Notes under the pieces: generated by a model
What the model was told of the DNA's origin: nothing
Seen by the model: only the letters and a program-made list of their open reading frames with translations
Databases searched by the model: none
Source of the DNA: Pseudomonadota bacterium
GTDB taxonomy: Bacteria; Pseudomonadota; Gammaproteobacteria; Xanthomonadales; Xanthomonadaceae
Assembly (NCBI GenBank): GCA_023393895.1
Contig: JAEXBT010000239.1
Location: 1-9,918, forward strand
Direction of reading: 5' to 3'
Length of the DNA: 9,918 nucleotides
In this document: positions 1 through 9,610 of the stretch, one piece after another
Position numbering within the stretch: position 1 is the first letter of the stretch
Layout of the letters: each line of letters opens with the position of its first letter
Program-made: the position numbers and the translations under genes

Positions 1-2
1 AG

Positions 3-266
3 CAGGCGGCGAGCGTGCTGGCGACGGTGCGCCGCGACGGCATCGAGGCCAGGGGCGGCGAATGGTCCGCGCAGGACGAGGAGGTCTTCAAGGCACCGAT
101 CCGCCAGCAATACGAGGACCAGGGCAATCCCTATTACGCCACCGCGCGACTGTGGGACGACGGCATCATCGATCCCGCCGACACCCGCCGCGTGCTCGGA
201 CTGGCACTCGCAGCCTCGCTCAACGCGCCCGTCGAACCCGCGAAATTCGGCGTGTTCAGGATGTAA
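3..266 (+). CDS. liuB: Methylcrotonyl-CoA carboxylase beta subunit (carboxyltransferase), C-terminal 87 residues
   Basis: This is the 3' end of a gene that begins before the window. The beta subunit moves the carboxyl group from biotin on the alpha subunit to 3-methylcrotonyl-CoA in leucine/isovalerate catabolism, in the cytoplasm. The visible part begins [13 protein letters not shown] and continues with [37 protein letters not shown] and the terminal [14 protein letters not shown]. These closely follow the C-terminus of human MCCB and bacterial LiuB as I recall them; the [11 protein letters not shown] segment belongs to the acyl-CoA carboxyltransferase C-domain. The stop is TAA. The matching biotin-carrying alpha subunit lies at 4612-6588, so the two subunit genes are separated by about 4.3 kb of other genes. 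Propionyl-CoA carboxylase beta is the main alternative, but the FGVFRM ending and the liuCDE genes nearby favour MCC. Confidence 0.93.
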   Translation, partial: QAASVLATVRRDGIEARGGEWSAQDEEVFKAPIRQQYEDQGNPYYATARLWDDGIIDPADTRRVLGLALAASLNAPVEPAKFGVFRM

Positions 267-340
267 GGCGGCATCGCGGCGCTGGCGCTGCATGCAATGC
301 GAAGTGATCCGCAGAACGCCCGACAGGGTCATCACGGGTG

Positions 341-368
341 TTGCCTCGTCGCCTTCCTGTGCTAGGTT
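341..368 (+). promoter_or_regulatory. Possible sigma-70-type promoter for the bactofilin gene
   Basis: TTGCCT at 341-346 and TAGGTT at 363-368 are separated by 16 bases, and TG at 360-361 gives an extended -10 pattern (TGCTAGGTT). It lies about 40 bases before the bactofilin ATG, in the 141-base gap after liuB. The rest of that gap (267-407) holds no gene I can support and no clear terminator for liuB. Both hexamers depart from consensus, so this is only a candidate. Confidence 0.35.
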
Positions 369-407
369 CAGGGCCCCGCAGCGCCGCTGCCCTGACGAGA
401 ATGCGCC

Positions 408-944
408 ATGGTGAGTTGGAGAGACCCCGGCAACAACGCCAAGAAGGAAGTCGCGGATTTCCCGAACGACGCGGTGACCACGCCGTTCGGCAACCAGCCT
501 GCCGCACCGGCCCGCGCCGAGCCCGCGCCGGCCGCCACACCTTCGGCACCCGCACCGGCGCTGAAGGAGTCGGTAATCGCGGCGGACCTCAACATCGAGG
601 GCAAGATCGAAGGCGCCGGCCACGTCCGCATCGCCGGCAAGTTCAAGGGTGACGTCAACGTCAAGGGCGACCTCACCGTCGAGAAGGGCGCCAAGCTGAC
701 CGGCAGCGTTCGCGCCGAGAAGGTCACCGTGTCGGGCGAACTCGACGGCAACGTCGAGTCGGCGCGGCGCGTGGACCTACTGGCGTCGAGCGCAATGAAC
801 GGCGACATCAAGGCCGACGATCTCACCATCGCCTCCGGTGCGCGCCTGCGCGGCCATGTCGAATGCGGCTGGGCCGATGGCAAGTCGGCATCCGCCGGCA
901 ATTCGGGCGGCCAGACCAAGGGCGGAGACAGCGCCGCGGCATGA
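408..944 (+). CDS. Bactofilin (polymer-forming cytoskeletal protein), 178 aa
   Basis: Bactofilins self-assemble without nucleotides into filaments near the inner membrane and scaffold cell-shape or wall enzymes. Residues about 1-53 form a disordered Ala/Pro-rich N-terminus. Residues about 54-153 are the bactofilin core, starting ESVIAADLNIEGKIEG and then repeating short beta-strand units with Gly turns (HVRIAGKFKGDVNV, DLTVEKGAKLTGSV, KVTVSGELDGNV, DLTIASGARLRGHV), as expected of the right-handed beta-helix. Residues about 154-178 are a low-complexity Gly/Ser/Ala tail. No membrane helix is visible. The ATG at 408 has a weak GAGA element 7 bases upstream. The stop overlaps the start of the zinc-ribbon gene, implying co-translation. 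No M23 peptidase gene, a frequent bactofilin neighbour, is visible, so its specific role cannot be read from context. The family call is firm. Confidence 0.92.
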   Translation: MVSWRDPGNNAKKEVADFPNDAVTTPFGNQPAAPARAEPAPAATPSAPAPALKESVIAADLNIEGKIEGAGHVRIAGKFKGDVNVKGDLTVEKGAKLTGSVRAEKVTVSGELDGNVESARRVDLLASSAMNGDIKADDLTIASGARLRGHVECGWADGKSASAGNSGGQTKGGDSAAA

Positions 945-1303
945 GCGCGCTGCTGGGGCGCGGCAACAAGACGGACGATGTGGGTGCCACCCGCGCCTGC
1001 CCGCATTGCCGCGCCACCATCCTTGCGAGCGCAGCCAGTTGCCCGCAGTGCAAGGGCCACCTGCGCTACGACGCCGCCCCGGACCGCAAGGTTCTGGATA
1101 CGCCGCTGAAGATCGAGAGCACCCTGCCCGGCCCCGCGCCGGGCGAGGCCTGGGAATACTCGGTGGTGGCGGTGGTGAAGAACGAGCGCGGCGAAGAGGT
1201 CGCGCGCCACGTGGTCGGCGTCGGGGCGATGAAGCCCGGCGAGCAGCGCACCTTCAGCCTGAGCGTCGACTTGGTTGCCAGCACCCGCATGCGTCCGCGC
1301 TGA
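941..1303 (+). CDS. Small zinc-ribbon protein coupled to bactofilin, 120 aa
   Basis: I recognise the architecture but no named family. Residues 20-37 hold two knuckles, CPHC and CPQC, placing Cys at 20, 23, 34 and 37, the normal spacing of a zinc ribbon that binds one Zn2+. The following part (about residues 45-115) has alternating hydrophobic strands (LKIESTL, WEYSVVAVVKNERGEEVARH, RTFSLSVDLV) and looks like a small beta-sandwich domain of unknown ligand. No signal peptide or membrane helix is visible. The ATG at 941 overlaps the bactofilin stop (ATGA). GGAG at 924-927 is a rather distant ribosome site, so translation probably depends on coupling. The same frame is open further upstream to an ATG at 863, but that start would lie deep inside the bactofilin gene. 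A role as bactofilin partner or adaptor is inferred from position only. Confidence 0.8.
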   Translation: MSALLGRGNKTDDVGATRACPHCRATILASAASCPQCKGHLRYDAAPDRKVLDTPLKIESTLPGPAPGEAWEYSVVAVVKNERGEEVARHVVGVGAMKPGEQRTFSLSVDLVASTRMRPR

Positions 1304-1309
1304 AGCACG

Positions 1310-1542
1310 TCAACCGCAGCCGCCGCACCCTCCGCATTCGCCGGAGGCCAGCGCCGAAGCCGGCGCGATGGCACGTCCCAGCCGATGCATCCACGCCGGG
1401 CGTCCCTCGCGCAACAGCCGGATGGCGATGGCGATACGCACACGCCGCCATGATGCCGGAAAACGCGTGCGCCACACGAACAGCGCCGCCAGCAGCACCG
1501 CCAGCGCGATCACCCCGTATTGCAACCAGAGCGGCATCGCCA

Positions 1543-1543
<1 letters not shown>
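1310..1543 (-). CDS. FeoB-associated small membrane protein with Cys-Gly tail, 77 aa
   Basis: This gene is the third member of the feo operon, in the place where FeoC sits in enteric bacteria. Residues about 4-24 (LWLQYGVIALAVLLAALFVW) form one hydrophobic membrane helix, followed by a basic segment (RTRFPASWRRVRIAIAIRLLREGRP) and a C-terminal tail CGGCGGCG with Cys at 70, 73 and 76. The design of one N-terminal helix plus a short cysteine cluster resembles the FeoB-associated Cys-rich membrane proteins of other bacteria. I also recall similar proteins after feoB in xanthomonads under a DUF name, possibly DUF6587. The ATG at 1543 overlaps the feoB stop (TGATG); a second ATG two codons in, at 1537, is also possible. 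A role in Fe2+ handling or FeoB assembly is inferred. It is clearly not FeoC, which is a winged-helix protein. Confidence 0.78.
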
Positions 1544-3395
<1,852 letters not shown>

Positions 3396-3399
<4 letters not shown>

Positions 3400-3653
3400 G
3401 CGGTCGCGAGCTCCGCCGTGGCCGCGCGCACTTCGATCCGCGCCGCTTCGCTGCGACGCAGGGCGAAGCGTGTGTAGCCCACCTGCACCATCAGCGGTTC
3501 ACGACCGATCGGGCCGGTCGCGCGCACTTCGACCGCTTCACCCGGCACGAAGCCGAGTTCGCCTAGGCGCCGTGCGACCGGATCGGCATCGCCCAACGCG
3601 TGGATGGCGATGACGATGGCCGGCGCGTGCAGTGGCAGATCAACGAGGCGCAC
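3396..3653 (-). CDS. feoA: FeoA, SH3-like cytoplasmic partner of FeoB, 85 aa
   Basis: FeoA is a small SH3-fold cytoplasmic protein needed for FeoB-dependent Fe2+ uptake, probably by contacting the FeoB G domain. The core motif RRLGELGFVPGEAVEV (about residues 28-43) is the FeoA signature. It is followed by GPIGREPLMVQVGYTRFALRRSEAARI, which matches the second half of the fold with the conserved FALR. The start is GTG at 3653: the frame is closed upstream by TGA at 3680, no in-frame ATG lies between, and GGAG sits 5 bases before the GTG. Its stop overlaps the feoB start. It is the first gene of the feo operon and faces liuC across an 84-base divergent gap. Confidence 0.93.
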
Positions 3654-3658
3654 GCCGG

Positions 3659-3662
3659 CTCC
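3659..3662 (-). promoter_or_regulatory. Shine-Dalgarno site deciding the GTG start of feoA
   Basis: GGAG on the minus strand lies 5 bases before the GTG at 3653. It supports this non-ATG start, the only plausible start in the frame before the upstream stop. Confidence 0.6.
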
Positions 3663-3666
3663 GGAT

Positions 3667-3685
3667 GGGAATCGTTCTCATTTTA
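3667..3685 (-). promoter_or_regulatory. Candidate Fur box for feoA
   Basis: Read on the minus strand the site is TAAAATGAGAACGATTCCC. It matches the classic 19-base Fur consensus GATAATGATAATCATTATC at 12 positions, including the central AATGA and the ATT of the opposite arm. It is the main AT-rich island in an otherwise GC-rich gap and overlaps a -10-like TATAAA (3687 down to 3682), the usual arrangement for Fe2+-Fur repression. It begins 14 bases upstream of the feoA start codon and lies about 50-70 bases upstream of liuC. Confidence 0.6.
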
Positions 3686-3687
3686 TA
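3682..3687 (-). promoter_or_regulatory. -10-like element for feoA
   Basis: TATAAA on the minus strand, five of six matches to TATAAT, lies about 30 bases before the feoA start and overlaps the Fur-box candidate. No good -35 hexamer is found 16-18 bases upstream, so the promoter may be weak or activator-assisted. Confidence 0.4.
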
Positions 3688-3709
3688 CGAATCCCTTCGT
3701 GGGCCGCCG

Positions 3710-3715
3710 TATCAT
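3710..3715 (+). promoter_or_regulatory. Possible -10 element for liuC
   Basis: TATCAT on the plus strand, five of six matches to TATAAT, lies 22 bases before the liuC ATG at 3738. No recognisable -35 is present at the right distance. If it is real, transcription would start after the in-frame ATG at 3714, supporting 3738 as the start. Weak on its own. Confidence 0.25.
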
Positions 3716-3737
3716 GGCCGCTTTCACGGGAGCATTC

Positions 3738-4520
3738 ATGGAGCAGACGCTGCAGGTCGTGCGGGAAGGGCCGGTGGCGCGGGTGCGGATGACCCGCCCC
3801 GCCCTGCACAACGCCTTCGATGCCGAACTCATCGCCACGTTGACCGAAGCGCTGGCGGGGCTCGGCGCGGACGATGCGGTGCGCGTGGTCGTGCTGGAGG
3901 GCGAAGGCGCCTCGTTCTCGGCTGGCGCCGACCTCAACTGGATGCGCGGCATGGCGGCGATGAGCGAGGACGAGAATCGCCGTGACTCGCTGGCTCTGGC
4001 GCGCCTGATGCGCACGCTGGACACGCTGCCGAAACCGACCCTTGCGCGCGTGCACGGCGCGGCCTTCGGCGGCGGTGTCGGGCTGGTGGCGTGCTGCGAT
4101 ATCGCCATTGGCACAGCCGAGGCGAAATTCGGCCTGACCGAAGCGAAGCTCGGCCTGTTGCCGGCGGTAATCTCGCCCTACGTCATCGCCGCGATCGGCG
4201 CCCGCCACGCACGCCGCTATTTCGCCAGCGCCGAGATCTTCGATGCCGGCGAGGCATTGCGGATCGGCCTGCTGCACGAGGTGGTCGCCGCCGACGCGCT
4301 GGATGCCGCCGTGCAGCGCCAGATCGACCTGCTTTTGAAGGCCGGCCCGCTCGCCGCCGCCCGCGCCAAGCAGCTGGTGCGCGATGTCGCCGCCCACAGC
4401 GATGGCGAGCGCCACGACATCGAGAACGCCGCGTTGATTGCCCGCCTGCGCGTCTCTCCCGAAGGTCAGGAAGGGCTGGCCGCGTTCCTCGACAAGCGTA
4501 GGCCGTCATGGCAGCAGTGA
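3738..4520 (+). CDS. liuC: Methylglutaconyl-CoA hydratase (crotonase family), 260 aa
   Basis: LiuC hydrates 3-methylglutaconyl-CoA to HMG-CoA, the step between MCC and HMG-CoA lyase in leucine/isovalerate breakdown. Crotonase features run in order: RPALHNAFDAELI (20-32), the first oxyanion-hole segment FSAGADLNWM (60-69), the second oxyanion segment HGAAFGGGVGLVACCDIAI (106-124), and FGLTEAKLGLLPAVISPYV with catalytic-type Glu135. The position of the other crotonase glutamate (rat Glu144) is Gly115. From memory, bacterial LiuC proteins also carry Gly there. The C-terminus SPEGQEGLAAFLDKRRPSW is typical of the subfamily. The start at 3738 is chosen because GGGAG lies 5 bases upstream; an in-frame ATG at 3714 lacks a ribosome site. 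It heads the liuCDE genes. A generic enoyl-CoA hydratase is the alternative, but context favours LiuC. Confidence 0.9.
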   Translation: MEQTLQVVREGPVARVRMTRPALHNAFDAELIATLTEALAGLGADDAVRVVVLEGEGASFSAGADLNWMRGMAAMSEDENRRDSLALARLMRTLDTLPKPTLARVHGAAFGGGVGLVACCDIAIGTAEAKFGLTEAKLGLLPAVISPYVIAAIGARHARRYFASAEIFDAGEALRIGLLHEVVAADALDAAVQRQIDLLLKAGPLAAARAKQLVRDVAAHSDGERHDIENAALIARLRVSPEGQEGLAAFLDKRRPSWQQ

Positions 4521-4611
4521 TGCCCCATGCCGGCCCGATGACGCCTTTCTGCCCGGCCAGGCGCCAACGCCGCCGCGCCGCCGGTCCACCCCCCGATTCG
4601 CAAGGTCCTGC

Positions 4612-6588
<1,977 letters not shown>

Positions 6589-6589
6589 G

Positions 6590-7486
6590 ATGGCCCTGCC
6601 CGCTGCCGTACGCATCGTCGAGGTCGCGCCACGCGACGGCCTGCAGAACGAACAGGCGATGGTGTCCACTGCCGACAAGATCGAGCTGATCGACCGTCTT
6701 TCGGCCACCGGCCTGCGCACGATCGAGGCCACAAGCTTCGTCAGCCCCAAGTGGGTGCCTCAGATGGCTGACGCCGCCGAGGTCTATGCCGGCATCGAGA
6801 AACGCCCGGACATCGCCTATCCGGTGCTGGTGCCGAACCCGCAGGGTTACGCGCGCGCGCGCGCGGTCGGCGTGGCCGAGGTCGCAGTGTTCACCGCGGC
6901 ATCGGAAGCCTTCAACCGCAAGAACATCAATGCCTCGATCGACGAGTCGCTGGAACGCATCGCGCCGGTGATCGCGGCCGCGCGGACCGATGGCGTCAAG
7001 GTGCGTGGCTACGTGTCGACGGTGCTCGGCTGCCCCTACCAGGGCGAGGTGCTGCTGGCCGACGTGGTGCGCGTGGCCAAGGCGCTACATGACATGGGCT
7101 GCTACGAGGTCTCGCTCGGCGACACCATCGGCGTCGGCACGCCGGCCAAGGCACGGGCGATGCTGCGCGCGGTCACCGAGGCGGTGCCGATGGACGCGCT
7201 CGCCATCCATTTCCACGACACCTGGGGCCAGGCGCTGGCCAATATCCTCGCCTGCCTCGAGGAGGGCGTGACGGTGATCGATGCCGCAGTCGCGGGCACG
7301 GGAGGCTGCCCGTACGCCAAGGGCGCCAGCGGCAACGTCGCAACCGAGGACGTGGTCTACATGCTGCATGGCATGGGCATCGACACCGGCATCGACCTGC
7401 CCCGACTTGCGGATACCGGCCGCTGGCTCGCCGGCGTGCTGGGCCGCGAGACCGGCAGCCGCGCCGGCAAGGCGATGTCGGCGTGA
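6590..7486 (+). CDS. liuE: Hydroxymethylglutaryl-CoA lyase, 298 aa
   Basis: HMG-CoA lyase (also named mvaB or hmgL) splits HMG-CoA into acetoacetate and acetyl-CoA, ending the leucine pathway. The HMGL-like TIM barrel starts RIVEVAPRDGLQNEQ, with R15 and D16 matching the catalytic Arg41 and Asp42 of the human enzyme. It continues with EATSFVSPKWVPQMAD, FTAASEAFNRKNIN, the metal-binding HFHDTWG, and the flexible-loop motif GTGGCPYAKGASGN carrying the catalytic Cys. The related isopropylmalate and homocitrate synthases lack this set. The ATG at 6590 follows the liuD stop after one base, and its own stop overlaps the next gene, so it sits inside a tight operon. A 16-base CG repeat (6850-6865) encodes part of YARARAVG without breaking the frame. 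Confidence 0.96.
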   Translation: MALPAAVRIVEVAPRDGLQNEQAMVSTADKIELIDRLSATGLRTIEATSFVSPKWVPQMADAAEVYAGIEKRPDIAYPVLVPNPQGYARARAVGVAEVAVFTAASEAFNRKNINASIDESLERIAPVIAAARTDGVKVRGYVSTVLGCPYQGEVLLADVVRVAKALHDMGCYEVSLGDTIGVGTPAKARAMLRAVTEAVPMDALAIHFHDTWGQALANILACLEEGVTVIDAAVAGTGGCPYAKGASGNVATEDVVYMLHGMGIDTGIDLPRLADTGRWLAGVLGRETGSRAGKAMSA

Positions 7487-7968
7487 ACGGCTGGCACATC
7501 CGCCCGATCCGCGCGGGCGATGATGCCGTGATGGCACGCATCATCCGCACGGTGATGCCGGAATTCGGCGCCTGCGGCAGCGGCTTCGCGATCAGTGACC
7601 CCGAGGTGGACTGGATGTCGAAGGCATATGCCGCCCCACGCCATGCCTACTTCGTGGTCGAACGCGATGGCGAGGTGCTGGGCGGCGCAGGCATCGCTCC
7701 GCTCGAGGGCGGCGATGCCGATACCTGTGAACTGCGCAAGATGTACTTCCTGCGCGAAGCTCGCGGGAGTGGCGCTGGCACCGCGATGATGACGCGCTGC
7801 CTGGATGCCGCCCGCGACGCCGGCTTCCGCCGCTGCTACCTCGAGACCCTGACCGGCATGGACGCGGCAATGCGGCTGTACGAGCGCAGCGGATTCGCGC
7901 CGATCGACGGGCCGATGGGCGCCACCGGCCATGGCGGCTGCAACACCTTCTACCTGCGCGCCCTGTAG
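7483..7968 (+). CDS. GNAT-family N-acetyltransferase, 161 aa
   Basis: GNAT proteins transfer an acetyl group from acetyl-CoA to an amine; the substrate here is unknown. The protein opens WHIRPIRAGDDAVMARII, the usual first strand and helix. The core strands are AYFVVERDGEVLGGAGIAPL and CELRKMYFLREARGSGAG (82-99), the latter holding the acetyl-CoA-binding RGSGAG loop at 94-99. YLETLTGMDAAMRLYERSGFAPI (119-141) is the classic GNAT C-terminal motif. One domain fills the protein, with no membrane helix. The start is GTG at 7483, overlapping the liuE stop (GTGA), with AAGG 10 bases upstream, so translation is probably coupled to liuE. Its link to leucine catabolism is positional only. Several amino-acid and toxin-related acetyltransferases share this size, and no toxin-antitoxin partner is visible beside it. 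Confidence 0.88.
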   Translation: MNGWHIRPIRAGDDAVMARIIRTVMPEFGACGSGFAISDPEVDWMSKAYAAPRHAYFVVERDGEVLGGAGIAPLEGGDADTCELRKMYFLREARGSGAGTAMMTRCLDAARDAGFRRCYLETLTGMDAAMRLYERSGFAPIDGPMGATGHGGCNTFYLRAL

Positions 7969-7984
7969 GACGCCACGCTGCGGG

Positions 7985-7990
7985 TAAAAT
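7985..7990 (+). promoter_or_regulatory. Possible -10 element for the SDR gene
   Basis: TAAAAT is the only AT-rich hexamer in the 48-base gap (7969-8016) and lies 26 bases before the SDR start. No convincing -35 is seen 16-18 bases upstream. It may start a second transcript, or the SDR may simply be read through from liuE. Confidence 0.3.
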
Positions 7991-8016
7991 CACCCCTTTC
8001 CCCGGCGAGAACCCCC

Positions 8017-8787
8017 ATGCAGCTGCAAGACACCCGCGCCATCGTCACCGGCGGCGTTTCCGGCCTCGGATTCGCCGTGGCCAAGCACCTGATCGCGAAT
8101 GGCGGCAAGGTCGTCCTGTTCGATGTCAACGACGAGAAGGGCGCGGCCGCCGTCGCCGAGCTGGGCGAAGCCAACGCGCGCTTCATCCGCACCGATGTCA
8201 GCGACGAAGCCGGCGTGCAGGCGAACGTCGCCCAAGCCCGCGAATTCCTCGGCGGGCTCAATGCCTGCATCAACTGCGCCGGCATCCTCGGTGCCGGCCG
8301 CGTGCTGGGCCGCAACGGGCCGATGGCGCTGTCCCAGTTCCAGGCCACGGTGATGGTGAACCTGGTGGGCAGCTTCAACGTGGCCAAGTCCTGCGCGGAC
8401 CTGATGCAACAAAATGAGGCCGGCGTCGATGGCGAGCGCGGCGTCATCGTCAACACCGCGTCGGTGGCGGCCTACGAGGGCCAGATCGGGCAGGCAGCGT
8501 ACTCGGCATCGAAAGGTGGCGTGGTCGGCATGACCCTGCCGATGGCGCGTGAGCTGGCGCGCTTCGGCATCCGCGTGATGACCATCGCGCCCGGCATCTT
8601 CTGGACGCCGATGGTCGATAGCATGCCCGAGGACGTGCAGCAGTCGCTGGCCGCATCGATCCCCTTCCCCTCGCGGCTCGGCCAGCCGGAGGAGTTCGCC
8701 GACCTGGTCGCGTACATCCTCGGCAACACCTACCTCAACGGCGAGACCATCCGCCTGGATGGCGCGACCCGCCTGGCGCCGAAATGA
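8017..8787 (+). CDS. 3-hydroxyacyl-CoA dehydrogenase, type II (SDR family), 256 aa
   Basis: This is a classical short-chain dehydrogenase closest, by my recognition, to human HSD17B10, which oxidises 2-methyl-3-hydroxybutyryl-CoA (isoleucine breakdown) and short 3-hydroxyacyl-CoAs with NAD+. The cofactor motif TGGVSGLG is at 11-18, and Asp36 at the end of the second strand favours NAD(H) over NADP(H). NCAG is at 86-89, and the catalytic residues are Ser149 ([11 protein letters not shown]), Tyr162 and Lys166 (YSASKGG). [22 protein letters not shown] and the end [31 protein letters not shown] are typical of the type II enzyme. The ATG at 8017 has GGCGAGA 6 bases upstream. The stop overlaps the next gene. 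It plausibly complements the liu genes by handling isoleucine or fatty-acid intermediates; the substrate is inferred. Confidence 0.9.
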   Translation: MQLQDTRAIVTGGVSGLGFAVAKHLIANGGKVVLFDVNDEKGAAAVAELGEANARFIRTDVSDEAGVQANVAQAREFLGGLNACINCAGILGAGRVLGRNGPMALSQFQATVMVNLVGSFNVAKSCADLMQQNEAGVDGERGVIVNTASVAAYEGQIGQAAYSASKGGVVGMTLPMARELARFGIRVMTIAPGIFWTPMVDSMPEDVQQSLAASIPFPSRLGQPEEFADLVAYILGNTYLNGETIRLDGATRLAPK

Positions 8788-9047
8788 CGGCACGCTGGCC
8801 GGAGATACGAGCACGTGGCCGCGCCCGCTTCCTGCTGGTGCGTGGCGTGCTGACTTGGGGTGGCGCCATGTTCCTGCTGCTCGCCGTGATGGTCACGCTG
8901 CAGCTGGGCACCGCGCATCCGCGCCTGCCACTGCTCATCGCGCTAGCCGCGCTCTTCAGCGCACTCGGCGGCCTGTTCTGGGCCGCGATTTCCTGGTGGA
9001 TGAACGAGCGCGTCTTCCAAGCTTCCCGCAACGGACAACATCCATGA
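8784..9047 (+). CDS. Small two-helix membrane protein of unknown function, 87 aa
   Basis: I do not recognise a family. A basic N-terminus ([12 protein letters not shown]) precedes helix 1 (about 17-41). A short loop, GTAHPR, leads to helix 2 (about 48-72, ending FWAAISWWM), then a short polar tail [14 protein letters not shown]. The positive residues before helix 1 predict both ends in the cytoplasm with a short periplasmic loop. The gene is bounded on both sides by ATGA overlaps, with the SDR stop upstream and the efpL start downstream. This argues that it is genuinely translated and co-expressed with efpL. No cysteines or charged residues lie within the helices to hint at a transport or redox role. 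Confidence 0.78.
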   Translation: MTARWPEIRARGRARFLLVRGVLTWGGAMFLLLAVMVTLQLGTAHPRLPLLIALAALFSALGGLFWAAISWWMNERVFQASRNGQHP

Positions 9048-9610
9048 AGGCCTACGACATCAAGAAGGGCAACGTCGTCGAATACAACGGCGGCGTGTAC
9101 CAGATCCGCGACATCGAACGCTCCAGCCCGCAGGGCCGCGGCGGCAACGTACGCTTCCGCTTCGTCATGTACTCGGTGCCCGGCGGCAACAAGCTGGATG
9201 CGAGCTTCGACGGCGACGACAACCTCACCGAGGTCGAACTGCTGCGCCGCCAGGCCACGTTCTCCTACAAGGACGGCGACGCCTTCGTGTTCATGGATGA
9301 CGAGGACTACAGCCAGTACACGCTGGATTCCGCCAGCATCGGCGACGACGCCGGCTACATCACCGATGGACTGGGCGGTTGCTACGTGCAGATCATCGAC
9401 GACGTGCCCGTCGCGTTGCAGTTGCCGACCTCGGTGGTGCTGGAAGTGGTCGACACACCACCCGAGCTCAAGGGTGGCACCGCGACCAAGCGCCCTAAGC
9501 CGGCGCGGCTGTCCACCGGCATCGAGATCCAGGTGCCGGAATACATCAGCAATGGCGAGAAGGTCTGGGTCAACACCACCACCGGCGAGTTCGGCGGCCG
9601 TGCCGAATAG
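9044..9610 (+). CDS. efpL: Elongation factor P-like protein EfpL (YeiP), 188 aa
   Basis: EfpL is a paralogue of EF-P that binds the ribosome and relieves stalling at proline-rich and related nascent motifs, in the cytoplasm. The KOW-like N-domain starts [20 protein letters not shown], and the tip loop is [14 protein letters not shown] with Arg32 where EF-P carries its modified residue (E. coli EfpL has Arg33). The middle OB domain has [20 protein letters not shown] and [15 protein letters not shown]. The C-terminal OB domain ends [19 protein letters not shown]. These match E. coli YeiP (190 aa) throughout in both motif order and length. The ATG at 9044 overlaps the previous stop (ATGA), and its end overlaps the lipoprotein gene by 11 bases. 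Ordinary EF-P is unlikely given the DEDYSQYT and loop sequences. Confidence 0.93.
   Translation: MKAYDIKKGNVVEYNGGVYQIRDIERSSPQGRGGNVRFRFVMYSVPGGNKLDASFDGDDNLTEVELLRRQATFSYKDGDAFVFMDDEDYSQYTLDSASIGDDAGYITDGLGGCYVQIIDDVPVALQLPTSVVLEVVDTPPELKGGTATKRPKPARLSTGIEIQVPEYISNGEKVWVNTTTGEFGGRAE

Noticed and set aside
369..394. GC-rich hairpin (CAGG...GCAGC-gcc-GCTGC-CCTG) before the bactofilin start
   Set aside because: The stem is interrupted by a 5-base bulge and has no T-run. It could be a weak leader structure or chance in GC-rich DNA, so it is not called as a terminator or riboswitch.
368..1210. A 280-codon minus-strand frame opposite bactofilin and the zinc-ribbon gene
   Set aside because: It has no motif or ribosome site, and the plus-strand genes in the same bases are clear.
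3600..3737. Upstream in-frame extension of liuC to 3600 or to the ATG at 3714
   Set aside because: The extension would overlap feoA or precede a good ribosome site. GGGAG 5 bases before 3738 and the family N-terminus both favour 3738.
4521..4611. Spacer between liuC and liuD as a possible promoter or terminator
   Set aside because: It is C/G-rich with no -10-like hexamer and no hairpin followed by T residues. The genes are most simply co-transcribed.
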